Of a DNA stretch of 64,000 bases, positions 1 through 12,404 are shown piece after piece. The position numbers and the translations under genes are program-made. The stretch spans positions 13,891,773-13,955,772 of the forward strand of contig JALIRH010000007.1 of assembly GCA_023055505.1 (NCBI GenBank). Direction: 5' to 3'. How positions within the stretch are numbered: position 1 is the stretch's first letter; every line of letters begins with the position of its first letter. This stretch comes from Callipepla californica brunnescens. Taxonomy: Eukaryota > Chordata > Aves > Galliformes > Odontophoridae. Below the pieces are notes generated by a model. The model saw nothing but the letters and a program-made list of their open reading frames with translations. It ran no database searches and was not told where the DNA came from.

Positions 1-1807
1 CATTTGGGAAAGCATATAAACAACTGCTTAAATCTAGAATTGAACATCAAATTCATAGTGCTTGATTTTTAGCCAAGCTGAAAAAATGAAATTTCAAATT
101 AACCTAAAATTAGAATGGTTTGGCATTCTCTACAACATGTCTTGGATTCTCTAAATCCACAAAAGGAAAAATAGCACACATTCTATAACAAAATAGAATT
201 TATAACTATATTTCATTCTATTTTTCTTCCTATCTGATAATGGAAATGAATTTCTGGAAAATGAAAATAAAATGTTACTGCTCTAAAAACAAATCAGATC
301 TTAATGACATACCTACTCAATTAAATAAATAAATAAATAAGCATTGCATCCTTTCAATCAAATTACTCTTTAGACTTAGGTCACCAATTTAAGTCTCATG
401 CTTCAAATCAACAAACACCTATAGTGTAAATTGCTCAGCTCAATAGTTTAAATATCTATGTGCATCCCACAAAATGTATAATGACTCTTATTCATATCAT
501 TGTACCTTAAATACATTCTTTCTTATGTTCAGAGATGGGCTTGTATTTCATGAGCATAAGGCATAGAGAGTTTTTGTTCCATTCCAACTTTATAAAGCCC
601 TGGGCATAAATCTTTCTTAATTTTGACTTTAATAAAGTGAAACTGTAAGACTGCTGAAGCCAGGCTAAGTGGAGCTGTAGAAATTAAGAATAATCTATGA
701 ATATCATCACCACACAGCATGGCTTGTTTGTAATCTCAGACCATGCCCAATGAATGATTTATCCAGATTAGACTTAGTTATTCTAGTTGTAAAACCTTTG
801 TGGATAACTGGAGTAAACACAGATAAAATGTGAGCAGTGTCACATATGCTTCCATATCAAACTATCTTGGCTTGGCGAGCATGTGTAAGTGAAACTGCTA
901 TAAGCCCTCATCAAACTGACACCGTGTCCTCCAAGCAGATGGTCCTGAGTGCAGGCAGCCAGGATGTGATACAGTCTGTGTTTGGAGAGTGCAGGATATC
1001 AAGCCAAGAATGTTTCAGTAGCTGAATGTCCTGAGTTTGTTCTAATCCTGTCAGGGTATATACAAACTCCCCTCAGAAATGAACTAAACACATTAAATAT
1101 TAAGTCGCTTTTTATCACAGAAGGTGGGAAAATGCTTTCAAATTAAAGTTGGAGAGCCAATTTGGCTCACAGGAGAGGATCCTTTGTGAAACTGGCAAAA
1201 TGCAAACTATCCTTATACGGACAGACTTTATTCAATTTTATTTATCTATTTTAATCATGCCTCAGTGAGCTGTACCCACTGTTCTGTTTCTTCATTGATG
1301 CTTGTCTCACTTCACATGTTTTATGAGATACAGGCAGAGCTCAGAAAGCACCAGTCAGATTATTACAGCAGCACACACAAAGATGGAAATCTAACCGAGG
1401 TACCCAAAAGCGACTGCTAACTCAATAACTATGTAACATAAAACAGAAATTAAACTGCTTGAACATAACAACATAATGTTTTAACAATTAAAGTACCCTG
1501 TATTACATGCAACAAAAGTCACTTAGAGTTATTTTAAAATTATATTTCCAAGTCTATTGCTATTTACAGCCTTTACTCTTCTGCAAGTTCATAAAGATTT
1601 ACTTAGTAATTATGGATTGGAATAAGAAGAGCAGACAGATTTTTTTAAACATAGGAAAGCTCATAGAATTTACTCCTATATTTTATATAAAAATACTTTA
1701 AAGTATATTTCACGTATCTGACAAATTTTCTTACAGGTTCTCTGTATGTCAAGTAAGCCTGAAAAACACAATTCCTTTCCAAGATTAGGATATTTGCTTA
1801 CTTTTCA

Positions 1808-3985
1808 CACAATCACAGAATAGCCAGGGTTGCAAAGGACCTCAAAGATCATCTAGTTCCAATCCCCCTGCCATGGGCAGGGTCACCAACATCGAGATCA
1901 GGCTGCCTAGAGTCACATCTGTGAATCCCTCCTGGGATGGGGTATCCACAACCTCACTGGGCAACCTGTTCCAGTGTGCCACCACCCTCTGAGTGAAAAA
2001 CCTCTTTCTAATACCAAACCAAATCTCCTGTCTTAGTTTAAAACCATTCCCACTAGTCCTATCACTATCAACATGTGCTAACAGTCAATTAACCTCCTGT
2101 TTATAGTCTCCCTTCAAGCACTGGAAGGCCACACTGACATTTCCCTGGAGCCTTCTCTTGTCCAAGCTAAACATACCCAGTTCCCTCAACATTTCCTCAT
2201 AGGAGAGATGCTCCAGCTCTCTGACATTTTAGTGGCCCTCTTATGGACTCATTCCAAGAGTTCTGTGTCTCTCTTACGCTGGGGGCCCAGGCCTGGATTC
2301 AGTACTCCAGATGCGGCCTCACTGACCCTCTGGGAGGCAGGTGTGCACTGCTGGCTCAGTCCAGCTTCTCATCTACCAGGACCCCCAAGTTCTTCTCCAT
2401 AGGGCTGCACTCCAGGACTTTGCCTCCCAGTCTGTATAAATACCTGGGATTGTCCCAGCCCAAGTGCAACACCTTGTACTTGGCCTTGTTGAACCTCATT
2501 AGGTTCACATGGGCCCACTTCTCTAGCCTGTTCAGGTCCCTCTGGATGGCTTCCTTTCCCTCCAATGTATCAACTGTACTGAAAAACAGACAATCAGTTC
2601 TTAATTTATCAAACAGTCCATCCTTCAAATCCTTACCTTGTCAACTTAGAGAGAAGGATGTGGTGAGGGACAGGCTTTGCAGAAGTCCAGGTAGGTCACA
2701 TCCATCACCATTCTCCCCTGTCCACTGATGCAGTCACTCCATCATAGAAGGCCACCAGATTGTTCAGGTATGATCTGCCTTTCATGAAGTCATGCTGGTT
2801 GTCTTAAATCACCTCTTTGTCTCATATGTGCCTTAACACAGTCAACAGGAGGATCTGCTCCATGATCTTCCCAGGCACAGAGGTGAGGTTCACTGGCCAG
2901 TAGTTCCCTGTGCCATCCTTTCTCCCTTTCTTAAAAATGGGAATAATGTTTCCCTTTTTCCACCCACCGGGGATTCACCTGACAGCCATGATTTTTCAAA
3001 TATGATGGAGAGTGGCTCAGCAACCACATCAACTATCACTCTCAGAACCCTGGGATGCATATCACCTGGCCTCATACACATTCAGTTTTATGAGGACGTC
3101 TCAGATTTGTTTCATTGTTACAGTGGGACAGGATCTGCTCCTCTCACTCACAACTAGAGGATCAGGGTCCTAGGAGATACGGGGAGCCTGGCCAGCAGTG
3201 ACGACCAAGGCACTGGTTGTCACTAAGCACCTCAGCTTTTTCCATGCCTGAGGAAGTCAGTTCTCCATCCTCATTAATCAGAGGGGGAACACTCTCCTTG
3301 TTCTGTCTCTTACTGCCTACGTACCTGTAGAAGCCCTTGTTATTTTTCACATCCCCTGCCAAGTTCAGCTCCATCTGTGTCTTAGCTTTCCTGATGTTAT
3401 CTCTGCATATGCAGACGACATCCCTGTATTCTTCTCAGGCCACACAACCCTCCTACTTCCTGTACATCTCTCTTTTCCCTCAATTTAAGCTGCAGGTCCT
3501 TGCTCAGCCAAGCAGGTCGCCCACCTCCTCAATTTCTTCTGCCAGGGATGGAGAGCTCTTGCTCTTGCAGAAGGGTGTCCTTAAAGAGCTGCCTGCTTTG
3601 TTCTGCTCCTACACCCTTAAAGACAATTTCACAAGGGATTCCTTCCATCAGTTCCTTGAGCATCTGCAAATTTGCTCTTCCGAAGTTCAGGATCCTGACT
3701 CTACTTTTTGCCAGGCCTGCATTCCTCCAGATCACAAACTCCACCATGGTATGATCACTACAGCCCAGGCTGCCTCCAACCTTAACATCTGTAATGGTCT
3801 CCTCTGCATGGGTGTGCACTAGGTTCAGTAGGGTTTTGCCTTTTGTTGGTTCTTCTAGTACCTGGACCAGGAAGCAAGTCTCCAGGAATCTGCCACCTGT
3901 CATGCTGCTATCAGCAGATAGCCAGGTGACTGAAATCCCCATCAGGGCTCTAAGAATCTAGAGAATTGCTTCTCTAAGAAAAGTA
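1808..3985 (-). mobile_element. CR1 LINE, 5'-truncated, about 2.2 kb
   Basis: This is a non-LTR retrotransposon copy with its 3' end at the low coordinate (cacagaatagcc-type 3' tip at about 1810). Decayed ORF2 follows on the minus strand. From high to low coordinates it carries the end of the APE endonuclease (3529-3942, with the catalytic SDH motif in GCSDHTMVEF), the linker (3162-3374, NNKGFYRYVGSKR), N-terminal reverse transcriptase (2890-3081) and the RT thumb region (2356-2628, LEKWAHVNLMRFNKAK). The copy stops inside the endonuclease, a usual 5' truncation. Compared with the copy at 39373-41374, it lacks about 185 bases around 2580 (the RT catalytic core) and about 80 bases around 2325. 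A T run (3993-4008) adjoins its upper end. It is inactive. Confidence 0.93.
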
Positions 3986-3992
3986 TCCTATC

Positions 3993-4008
3993 TTTTTTTT
4001 TTTTTTTT
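3993..4008. repeat. Poly-T run
   Basis: Sixteen T next to the truncated 5' end of the CR1 copy. CR1 does not normally leave a poly-A tail, so this is probably independent low-complexity sequence at the insertion edge. Confidence 0.9.
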
Positions 4009-5826
4009 AACTGTAGAATTACTGTAGTAATTATCATAAATAAACTGTTAATACTGATTATAACACACTTATTAAAACAATGCATATCTAGAAGCCATTA
4101 ACAAAAAAATACTATTATTTAATATTTGACTATGTTAGATTCAAAAAGGAAAATCAATACTATGTTAGATTTCATCTGAGAAAACAATTATAGAAAGAAT
4201 GAATCAGTTTTGAATACTCTAAGAAGCTTCAACATCAATATTATCTTTTATAATAAAAGCTGGGGGATTATTAGTAATGTTAACATTTTGAGTCAACAGG
4301 ACAATGGGACACCTGAGTCAGAGGAAAAAAAAATGCTACCTTTGGAAGTAACTTTCCATGGAATTAAAATGGCTTGGAGGCTAATTATATGACTTTAACT
4401 TAGAATTAATAAATGTGCTTGCATTTACTTTTTCTCATTCAGTCTGGGACAGGAGTTTTCTTCCTCTAAAATTAACAAAAGCTTTAGTGATATGAAAAAA
4501 ACCTAACTTTTTTTTTTTTTTAGAATGGAAAACAGAATCCACAAAGAAATGTAAAGAGCCTAAACTCAGGAATGAGTCAGCAGCATCTGCAAAATCTCAC
4601 TTTTCCTCAGTTCTGTTGAGAAACATAGGGGCTGAGAGAAAATTCAGTCTTTATTGTGATTAGCAATACAATGGCACTGGACTTCAGTCTCCAGTACTGA
4701 AGGGGACCATTTAACCTTATCCTTCAGAAATACAAAGATAAGTTCTTGAACTGAGTTTCTGTGCAAGTTTCAGTAACTGTCTCATAGAATAGTCATAATG
4801 AAAGACAGCCACATCAAACAGTAGTAATGAAACAAAGTCATATTGAATACAGTGACCCACAACATCCATTTAGATGTTATAAACACTGTGATCACAGCTG
4901 AGGGGACTCTAAGCCTGTCAAAACCACAAGTAAAATATTTAATACTGCTGTTGTTATAGAAGTGTTTGATTTGAATAATGAAATCAAAAGGCATTTGAAC
5001 TTTCCATCTCCTATCAACAAATGTAGACGCCTCCAATTTCTGCTTAGGTCAGTAACAAAAAAAGTCTGTGAAATTTAAAGAGGACACAAAGATTTCTAAA
5101 TACTTAGGACAGTATAAACGTTACACAAGGATAAAACAAGAAGCAAATTCTTTATCCTATTAAACTTTCTAATTTTGGAACTACAAAATAGCGCTATATC
5201 CAAAATATAGTTGGAAACATGACTTTGCAGTGCTGCCATATAACAGTTATTAAATTTCAAAAAAGGTATAACAATTTATCAGATATTTTAGGAAACCAAC
5301 AATTTATTCAGTAGGAAGAGTTTTACTTAAGTTTAGGTATTTTACATAAGGGAACAAATTAGTAAAATTCCTCACGATTTTCAAATTTTCAAATGATTTT
5401 GTATGACACAATTCTTTTTGAAATTCAACATATTTGTTTAAGTATCGACTCATCTCATTGCCCATCTCAAAGTCACCTGTGAAGCTTATCAGTTTCACCA
5501 CTATTAGTACCTTGTATAATGAAAATCTGTTATTAATTTATTCACATTATAAACACACAGATTTTCAGTTCAAAATGCACTTTGAGATAAAATTGTGATT
5601 TTCACACTTTACATTTTCTCTCTTATTTCCAACATACATACTTTTTCATATCTCTTCATATAAATATTTATATTTAAATATATGTATATACATATTTATG
5701 TATATATGGGGAGAAAGAATGTACATATGCACAGAATACTGCTCTTCTTTCCTTTTAGATAATATTATCAGTTTGTTTCCTGCAAAATTAAAGCATTAGA
5801 ATTGTATCATTGCGTTACGATCATGA

Positions 5827-6143
5827 TCACAGAATATCTTGATTCGGAAGGGGCTCACAGGATCACTGAGTCCAGCTGCTGGTTCCACACACAGGACCAT
5901 ACAATATCCAAGTCCTGTGTTGTGCAAACACTCCTTGAAGTCTGGCAACTCAGTGATGTGACCGCAGCCCTAGGGAGCCTGTTCCATGCCCACCACCCTC
6001 TGATGTAGAACCTTCTCCTAACACTCACAGCAACCCAACTCTCCTGACATTGCACCATGTCCCTATCACCAGAGAGCAGAGCTCAGCTCTGCCCTCCACT
6101 CCCTGGGAAGAGCTGCAGCTGCCATGAGGCCTCCCCTCAGCTC
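5827..6143 (-). mobile_element. CR1 LINE 3' fragment
   Basis: This fragment has its 3' tip at the low end (cacagaatatc, then a CR1-like GGAAGGGGCTC stretch). It then follows the standard CR1 3' region: the segment around 5965-6010 (agcctgttccatgcccacca) and the one around 6055 (tgtccctatcaccagagag) are typical. It is truncated at about 6143. The short ORFs over it are decay products, not host genes. Confidence 0.85.
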
Positions 6144-6622
6144 ATAATAACCATTACAAATCACCCTCTGTTTGCAACTAGGGAAGGTCGTTCATACCAC
6201 ATGACAATGATTACTACACAGGGAAAAAAAAAAAAAAATGTTCAGTTTATTTCTCTTATCCTCTGGGTTATTAAACTTAACCGTATCGATACATTTCCTA
6301 TGTCACATTTCTGTTTTCACAAATAATGTTAAATGCTTTGTTTACTACACAACTGTCTTACTGCAGTAAAATGCATGTTTTCTGAAGCTGTTACTTACCA
6401 GGAAAATTTCAAGTTCAGTTCCTAGAGACAGATTGCACATTTTAAATTCAACACAAAGAATAAGTTGGAAATTTCAAGAAAGGCTTAAAGACACTGTGAT
6501 GCTGGAAGGAGTCAGAATCATAAATATATTTTAATTCTGAGCTTATAGAACACTTGATATTTAAAAAAAAAATGTGTATACTACAGTACTACACATTTAA
6601 ATAATGGAAATATATATTTTAC

Positions 6623-6680
6623 CTGCTTGATCTTTAAACATCTTTGATATGACAACAGGCACTTTGTGCTCAGCACCACC
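6623..6680 (-). CDS. SNTG2: SNTG2 coding exon, PDZ domain continued
   Basis: This 58-base exon gives 19 codons plus one base: GGAEHKVPVVISKMFKDQA, then G, so it exits in phase 1. It continues the PDZ fold directly after the GLGL loop (strand betaB, the betaB-betaC turn, strand betaC). On the minus strand it is preceded by cttttacag (6681-6689) and followed by the donor gtaaaa (6617-6622). It lies only 94 bases from the previous exon. The next exon should open with the rest of the PDZ domain (second half of the split Ala codon, then the DQTG-type stretch); I found nothing like it between 1 and 6600, so it is probably outside the window. The change from Asn to Lys in EHKVP relative to the mammalian protein I remember is unverified. 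Confidence 0.93.
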
Positions 6681-6774
6681 CTGTAAAAGATGCATATTAA
6701 TATATTAATTGTGAGATCACAATTAAGGCTGAAGTGAACGAGTCCAACTAAAAATTAAAAGAAGTTTTTCATAC
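6681..6774 (-). other. SNTG2: SNTG2 94-bp mini-intron with inverted repeat
   Basis: This intron splits the PDZ domain immediately after the GLGL-SIK segment. It is 94 bases long, near the short end for vertebrate introns, while its neighbours run to several kb. It starts GTATGA and ends CTTTTACAG on the minus strand. TATTAAT-type sequences roughly 20-35 bases before the acceptor are plausible branch points. In the middle sits a perfect inverted repeat with 10-base arms (6705-6714 and 6717-6726). Confidence 0.85.
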
Positions 6775-6831
6775 CTTTATGCTTAAGCCCAGGCCACCAA
6801 CTGGTTGTCTATGAAGTGTAACAGTTCTGTG
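6775..6831 (-). CDS. SNTG2: SNTG2 coding exon, start of PDZ domain
   Basis: This 57-base exon gives 19 codons, beginning HRTVTLHRQPVGG and ending LGLSIK on the minus strand. The peptide covers the first beta strand of the syntrophin PDZ domain and the carboxylate-binding loop (GLGL, the GLGF-type motif), which grips the C-terminal residue of partner proteins such as sodium channels. The acceptor is ttttttaaag (6832 upward) and the donor is gtatga (6769-6774). Both ends are phase 0. The acceptor has a weak purine-rich last triplet before AG, but the alternative AG inside the exon would break the frame. The residues RQPVGGLGLSIK fit SNTG2 better than SNTG1, which has RQTVGGFGLSIK as I recall it. 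Confidence 0.93.
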
Positions 6832-9461
6832 CTTTAAAAAATTGCAGAAAAAAATGAATTTAGGTGAAAACATGATATTTGAATAGCCACAGAAGATGCT
6901 TTAAAGTGCTTTCTACTTTAAAAAGTTAATAATTTTCAAAAGTACCCTAGAATTTATACAACCAAGTTCTGTTCTGAAGTACCATTCAACAATTAAATAT
7001 TTAAAGACATTTATTTAATTCCTTAACACAGAGAGCACAGCTGTTCAATGAATTCTGCATGCAGACTTTTAATATATTTTTTCTACCACTGATGTGATAT
7101 TCTTCCTAAAGAGAAATTTTCACTTGCTTTTGCTTTGTTTTAACAAATGTTTTCATGAGAAAACTATGAACAGGTTTGAGATGCATGTTTTCACAGCTGT
7201 CCTTAGCTTCTATCAGGCTTGAACATGATATCTACTTTCACATTTCCATTACAAATACTGATGTCTTCTAATCATTATCTTCAGTCATATGCTATTTTTG
7301 CAGCATATGCTAAAAGACTTTTTATGGATGTCTGCAGTATTCTCTTGCATTTCATGTTTAAGTGTATTAAAAATACAAACACTTGTTACCTTTCTGTAGC
7401 AACCTATCATATGTCTAATAGCACACTGAGTTTGATGTTTCATTAATGCGCAAATCACAGTGACTGACAACACAATAATATCAGTTCATCAACTGACAAT
7501 AATTACAGAGTTTAAGAGAACTTTTCTGAAACATACTGAACAATAGTGCATTATAATGACACCTTTCACAAACTGGAATGGCAGTTGCAGAATGTGCAAA
7601 ATTATAATTTACCTTTGCTATTCTTTATATCAGAACTCATATATCACTTTTATATGTACACATCTTGATTGAGTATTTTATGATCTCACTAAGTTAGGTA
7701 AACATTTTTATTTCAGTACTGAAGTCCGCAAGCAATTTTTAGCTTTTTTTTTTTTTCTTTTTTTTCCCTCCTAATACCCCCACCTTGCCAGAATTAGTTT
7801 TATATTAATTTAGGGAAAAAGGGAACCTGATACACAATTTCAGTTTTATTTTAGGAAGACAAAAATAATGTAAACATATTTTCTTGCAGTGAGAAAGACC
7901 TTCTCAAAAAAGAGATGTTAGACAGTTGTAATGGAAATAAGCCTTAGGCATGAAAACAAAGCATCAAGGAAGCCAGAGCCATGTAATCCTACATTAAGGT
8001 CTTCCAAAATTCTCCCAGTAGTCCCTGCAGGGCTGGGGAGACAAGGTTTCAGTACCTGCTTACAAAAATGGCTCCAGGAGTATAGATTCAGGTTCATCAA
8101 AAACTCGAGGAATTTTTGAAATAAGGGGAGCCTGTATAGAAGACACAGATTTCATCTTATCTGTAAAAGAACACAAACTGCTTGTACTTGAAATATAGAG
8201 ATGCTGTAACTAATGTTTTAAACTGTTGTGTTAGAAAAGGTTATAAGAAAGAAGTTAGCACAATTGTGATGAATCTATTATGGATACAAACAGAGGTATT
8301 CTATATCCTGAAATGAAGGACAGTCCCAATGATTTTACAGGAAATGTAAAACAGAGTGCTAGGAAGTAAAACAAAACTCACAAAAACACACCCATAATAA
8401 CAGGATGTAAAGTATCTAAGACATGAAATAGGCTAGATAACCAGCACAGAGAATGCTGAGTGCTTAAGAGAACTTAGGCCTCAAAACTGATAAGCCAACT
8501 ACCTCAAGAAGTAAAATATTCTCCATGAATTCAACAGTCTACATTAGTGACTACGATAACAGTGGCTGAGATATGAAGAGAGGCAATGGGAATAAGAAAT
8601 ATAACACAGAAAACAGACTTGATTTCAGATCAAATACTCATGAGGATATAGTGTAATAATAAAAAGTGGGTCTCTATCAGCTACTGCTTCACGGAGCCTT
8701 GCAAGCTTGGACCAAATACATGCCCTACTGTTGAGTAGCATGAAGGATGTAGTGAAAACTATTATAGTTGAAAAGCTACTTTGTAATGCCAACTGCTATA
8801 CACTTATTATTCAACATTTATGCCGTGGCGATCCCTAAAAGGGAAGCATTCAAAAGTTAGGAAGCTTCCTGAAAGGAAAAATAAAGGGGCACAGCTTTGA
8901 AAATTAAAATTTCATAGGCAGCATGGGGAGTTCTTAAGGCTACCACACTAGAAGCACAGAGCTACTGAATGGCACTTATTAGAAAGGCTTAGCTAAGAAA
9001 AAAGGGAAACATCATGGCTAAGCAGGAGATTTAAAGGTTATTAGATTAAAAGAGTGGTGGACATAATCTTTAAACAAAGTCAGGAAAAAAGGAACATAAA
9101 CAAATAAAGCAAAAAACAGAATCATGCAGTGCCAGAAAGGAGAGGTTCAACAGCTGCCAAAAAGAATCGCCATTAATAATAAATCTTCAAATCTATCAGG
9201 AGAAGGGAGGTCTGCCAAAGAAATCACAGGGCTGATTTATGATCAAGATATAAGAGGTATACTCAGAGGAAGGGAAGATAAAATAACATTTTCCATTAGG
9301 TCTTTATGTAAAAGAGAAAATTCCTCATTCATTGTAGCATAAAGGATGTATGGACCTGAATTTGAAATCACTTTAGAAGCAAAGTTACTAAATAACAGCA
9401 TCACATAACCGGGGTCAGATAGCATTCACCCTAGTCTCAATGGAACCCAGGGATTAGACAA

Positions 9462-9752
9462 ATTATAGAATCAGAGAGTATCCTGAATTGGAGAACAGCA
9501 ACAATCCCTTCCCTAATCCTGCTGGCCACATTTTTGTTTGAGGCCAGGATGACATTGGCTTTCTTCCCCATCTGTGCATGCTGCTGGCTCACGTTTATTC
9601 AATTAAAAACCAATACCCCTGGATACTTTTCTGCCATGCAACTTTCCAGGCTCTCTTCCCCAAGCCTGTAGTGTTGTATGGGGTTGTTATGACACAAGCA
9701 CATGACCCAGCTCAGCCTTGTTGAACGCAATAAAAGTTAAGTTGGCCCATGT
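9462..9752 (-). mobile_element. Rearranged CR1 fragment
   Basis: The first 45 bases (from attatagaatcagag) look like the CR1 3' tip. From about 9510 the sequence jumps straight to the C-terminal part of ORF2 (gccaggatgacattggcttt, ctgctggctcacgttt, agcctgtagtgttg, cagccttgttgaacg). The stretch normally between these parts is missing, so this is a deletion derivative, or two fragments side by side. Confidence 0.85.
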
Positions 9753-11984
9753 CACGGTTCAAACTGAATTAATTCAATCACCTGTTCCAACTCTTTGCCA
9801 AATGTCACAATTATCTCTTCTCCATCACATAGCACCTAAAAAGGCAGTGTTAAAGATGATCCACATTGCCTAAGACACCCATGTAAAATTACTGTCTTGT
9901 TCTAAAGACACTACACGCTCATGGAGTAACATTTACTCTGCATGAAGGTTAGAGTGTAACCACCAGCTTTACACTTCATCAGTGTATCAAGCTCAGCAAC
10001 AGGGTCTATATCTTGGAACAATATCATGTTCACAAATGACTGCAAAAACTGTCAGAAACATGAATAAGTAGAAATATTTTTGCCCCAACTTAGGATGCTC
10101 ACAGCCATAGTCTACACATAAAAGTTTGCCTCTGGAAAGGTCTTTTATATCCGTATTCATTCATATGCAGTGGCATGACTGCAGCTTAATGGGCAACGTG
10201 AGAAGGCAATTACCAGTCCTTATTTTTGTTAGTTACATTTTTAACAAGATTTTATATCCCCTGTAATGCCTGACTACTTTATCACCAAGTTGTTAACAAA
10301 TAAGACTATCATTTGTGGAAAAAGATCTTCCATTAGGAATGATCTTAATGAAAAATAGGATTTCAGAAAGATAGAGTGCTTGAAGCACTCCATACGCATT
10401 GATATAAATAGATACATCTAGAAAAGTTTCTATATATATACACCATAGTGTAAATTTTAATCAATAAATAGACTATTCCCAAATATCAAACTGAAGGAAC
10501 ATTTGGAATAGCTCTTTTTTGTTTTTCAGATTTTGTTGAAATTGTTCCAACTCATAATGACTAGAATAGGTTGGAAGAAAAAGATTGTCAATGTTGTTTT
10601 TTTGTGTTTTTTTTTTCCCCTCCACTTAATAAGACCACTGTGCCAGTTCTAGAGGCATCCTCCTTGTCTGTCTTGTCACTGGCAGGACAGAAAGGTCACA
10701 TGAAGAACCACATTGCTGGCTTCTCTTCTAAAGTGGGCATCTCCCCACCACAGGATCTACATGCTGATTCACTTGTCAACATGGAATATGGCCATTACTA
10801 AATTTCTTTGTTACCTGAGCCCATGTAGACCTCATACTCCAACAACAATAGGCTATTATTAACTAACAGCAAACTAACCTTTAAACAATGTAAGTAGCTA
10901 AACAGGAAGAGAAGAAAACAACCAAATAAACCATTCACTTACTACCGCATTGTTTTCGGTACATTTTTGTTAGATGAATAATCTTTATTTCCACTATTGT
11001 TCTATCTATTGTTTATTGGAGAGAACAGCCTCAAAAAGTATCCTTAGTTGTTGAAAGTAAGATAGCAGTTTTAGTACAGGTACTACTACACGGTAGGTTA
11101 ACAACAGAAAATGAAAGCCTATCTTTATCAGAGCTAGCCTCCACGCCCTTGGGAAACATGTGGGGAGAAAAGAAGAATCAAAACAAGAAAGAGTTAAAAG
11201 AAGATAAGTACTTAAAACATCAGCCATATCTTATCTTTCTCTTCTTCAGCAACTCCTGAAGCTTCCAAAAGGAAGTTATGAGATTAAAAAAAAAAATAAA
11301 AAAATGAAAAAAAATGAAGAAATAGATCTTGAAAGAATGTGAGATCCAGTAAAACATACCATAAAATGCAGAGCTCCTGCTGGTTGCTGTACATCCAAAA
11401 GAAACAAAAGAGGATGCAGTAAAGAGGAAGAATATGGGAAATCTTTCAGGAAGTTGTCTCCTAAACAAAGATAGGGAGAGAGCACACATGAGAATTTTCT
11501 CAGCTCACTCTCACCATTCCTGGAGCTGCATGTGTTAAATGTTCTGCCATGTACCAAGATTCTCAGTTCTACTCACACAACCCTTACTTCTCACTGATTG
11601 GCAGCACATACTCCATGGCATCATGTGATGCCTGATTCTACACTCCCATGAAGAGGAGGTGAGCTATAAGGAACAGGTAGCTAAAAAGCAAAATATTACT
11701 GCTAATGGAAAAGAGAGAGGTGAAACTTTAAACTTTTTGCATTGCTCATGAATGCAACCTGTTCCCAAAAGGAACAAGAAGAATGTATCTATGATAACTG
11801 ACTGAGACATGCCAACAGCCCTCAAGTTTTGAATGGAGATAAAGCAAATCTTTTCACACACTAGCTGAGATCTGGGACAGCTGCAGAGAATTCTTAATAA
11901 ATATAGTATAATAAGATTTTTTTTATTATTTTATCTTACTATAACTGTTTCTACTACCTACTACCTTAGATCAAAGTCTGTTTC

Positions 11985-12050
11985 TGTTTTTTTTTGGTGG
12001 TTTTTTTGGTGGTGTTGTTTTTTTTTTTTTTTTGTTTTGTTTTTTTTTTT
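11985..12050. repeat. T-rich low-complexity block with GGTGG interruptions
   Basis: Runs of T separated by GGTGG, GGTGGTG and single G. Simple low-complexity sequence within the 9.3-kb intron. Confidence 0.85.
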
Positions 12051-12243
12051 GAGTAAAATGAAGTCACTCATTTTAGTTTCAAAGCCTGCCAACCTAAAGG
12101 AGGATTATATAGAAAACAGTACCAGACTGCTCTCAGAGAAGCACAACAAACAGATAAGATGAATGTTCCTACTTGAAGCTAAAAAAAAATTTAAGTTGAG
12201 CATGACTGTAAAGTATATCACAGTAAAAGTGATTATGGATTAG

Positions 12244-12404
12244 AAGAGGCTGCCCAGAGAGGTGGTGGAAATTCCCTATTGGATAATATTATAAATTTGA
12301 ATAGACAAAGCCCTCAGTAACTTGCTAGAGTAGTTAAAACTGCTTTGAACAGTTGGTTGAATCAGATGTCCTTGAGAAGTTCAATCCAAATTACTTTGTG
12401 AATG
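12244..12404 (+). mobile_element. CR1 LINE 3' end fragment, plus strand
   Basis: The sequence starts with the characteristic aggctgcccagagaggtgg stretch. It runs through a degraded 3' untranslated region to ccttgagaagttcaatcc and a decayed octamer-like end (ttactttgtgaatg). It is one of only two CR1 pieces on the plus strand, antisense to SNTG2. Confidence 0.8.

Larger units (their letters stand above)
1..6622 (-). other. SNTG2: SNTG2 intron (partial), downstream of the second PDZ exon
   Basis: This sequence should be intron between the exon at 6623-6680 and the next PDZ exon, which is not in the window. Apart from CR1 pieces at 1808-3985 and 5827-6143, it is AT-rich with short tetranucleotide runs (AAAT units near 325-341) and a poly-T run. 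The stretches 1-1807 and 3986-5826 contain no gene I can support. Confidence 0.7.

Noticed and set aside
2243..3822. Long ORFs on the plus strand (161 codons each at 2243-2728 and 3337-3822)
   Set aside because: They are antisense shadows of the CR1 reverse transcriptase and endonuclease on the minus strand.
1..6600. Search for the next SNTG2 PDZ exon (MLFVGDAVLQVNG-type peptide)
   Set aside because: No minus-strand stretch with acceptor, phase 1 start and this peptide could be found; probably beyond position 1.
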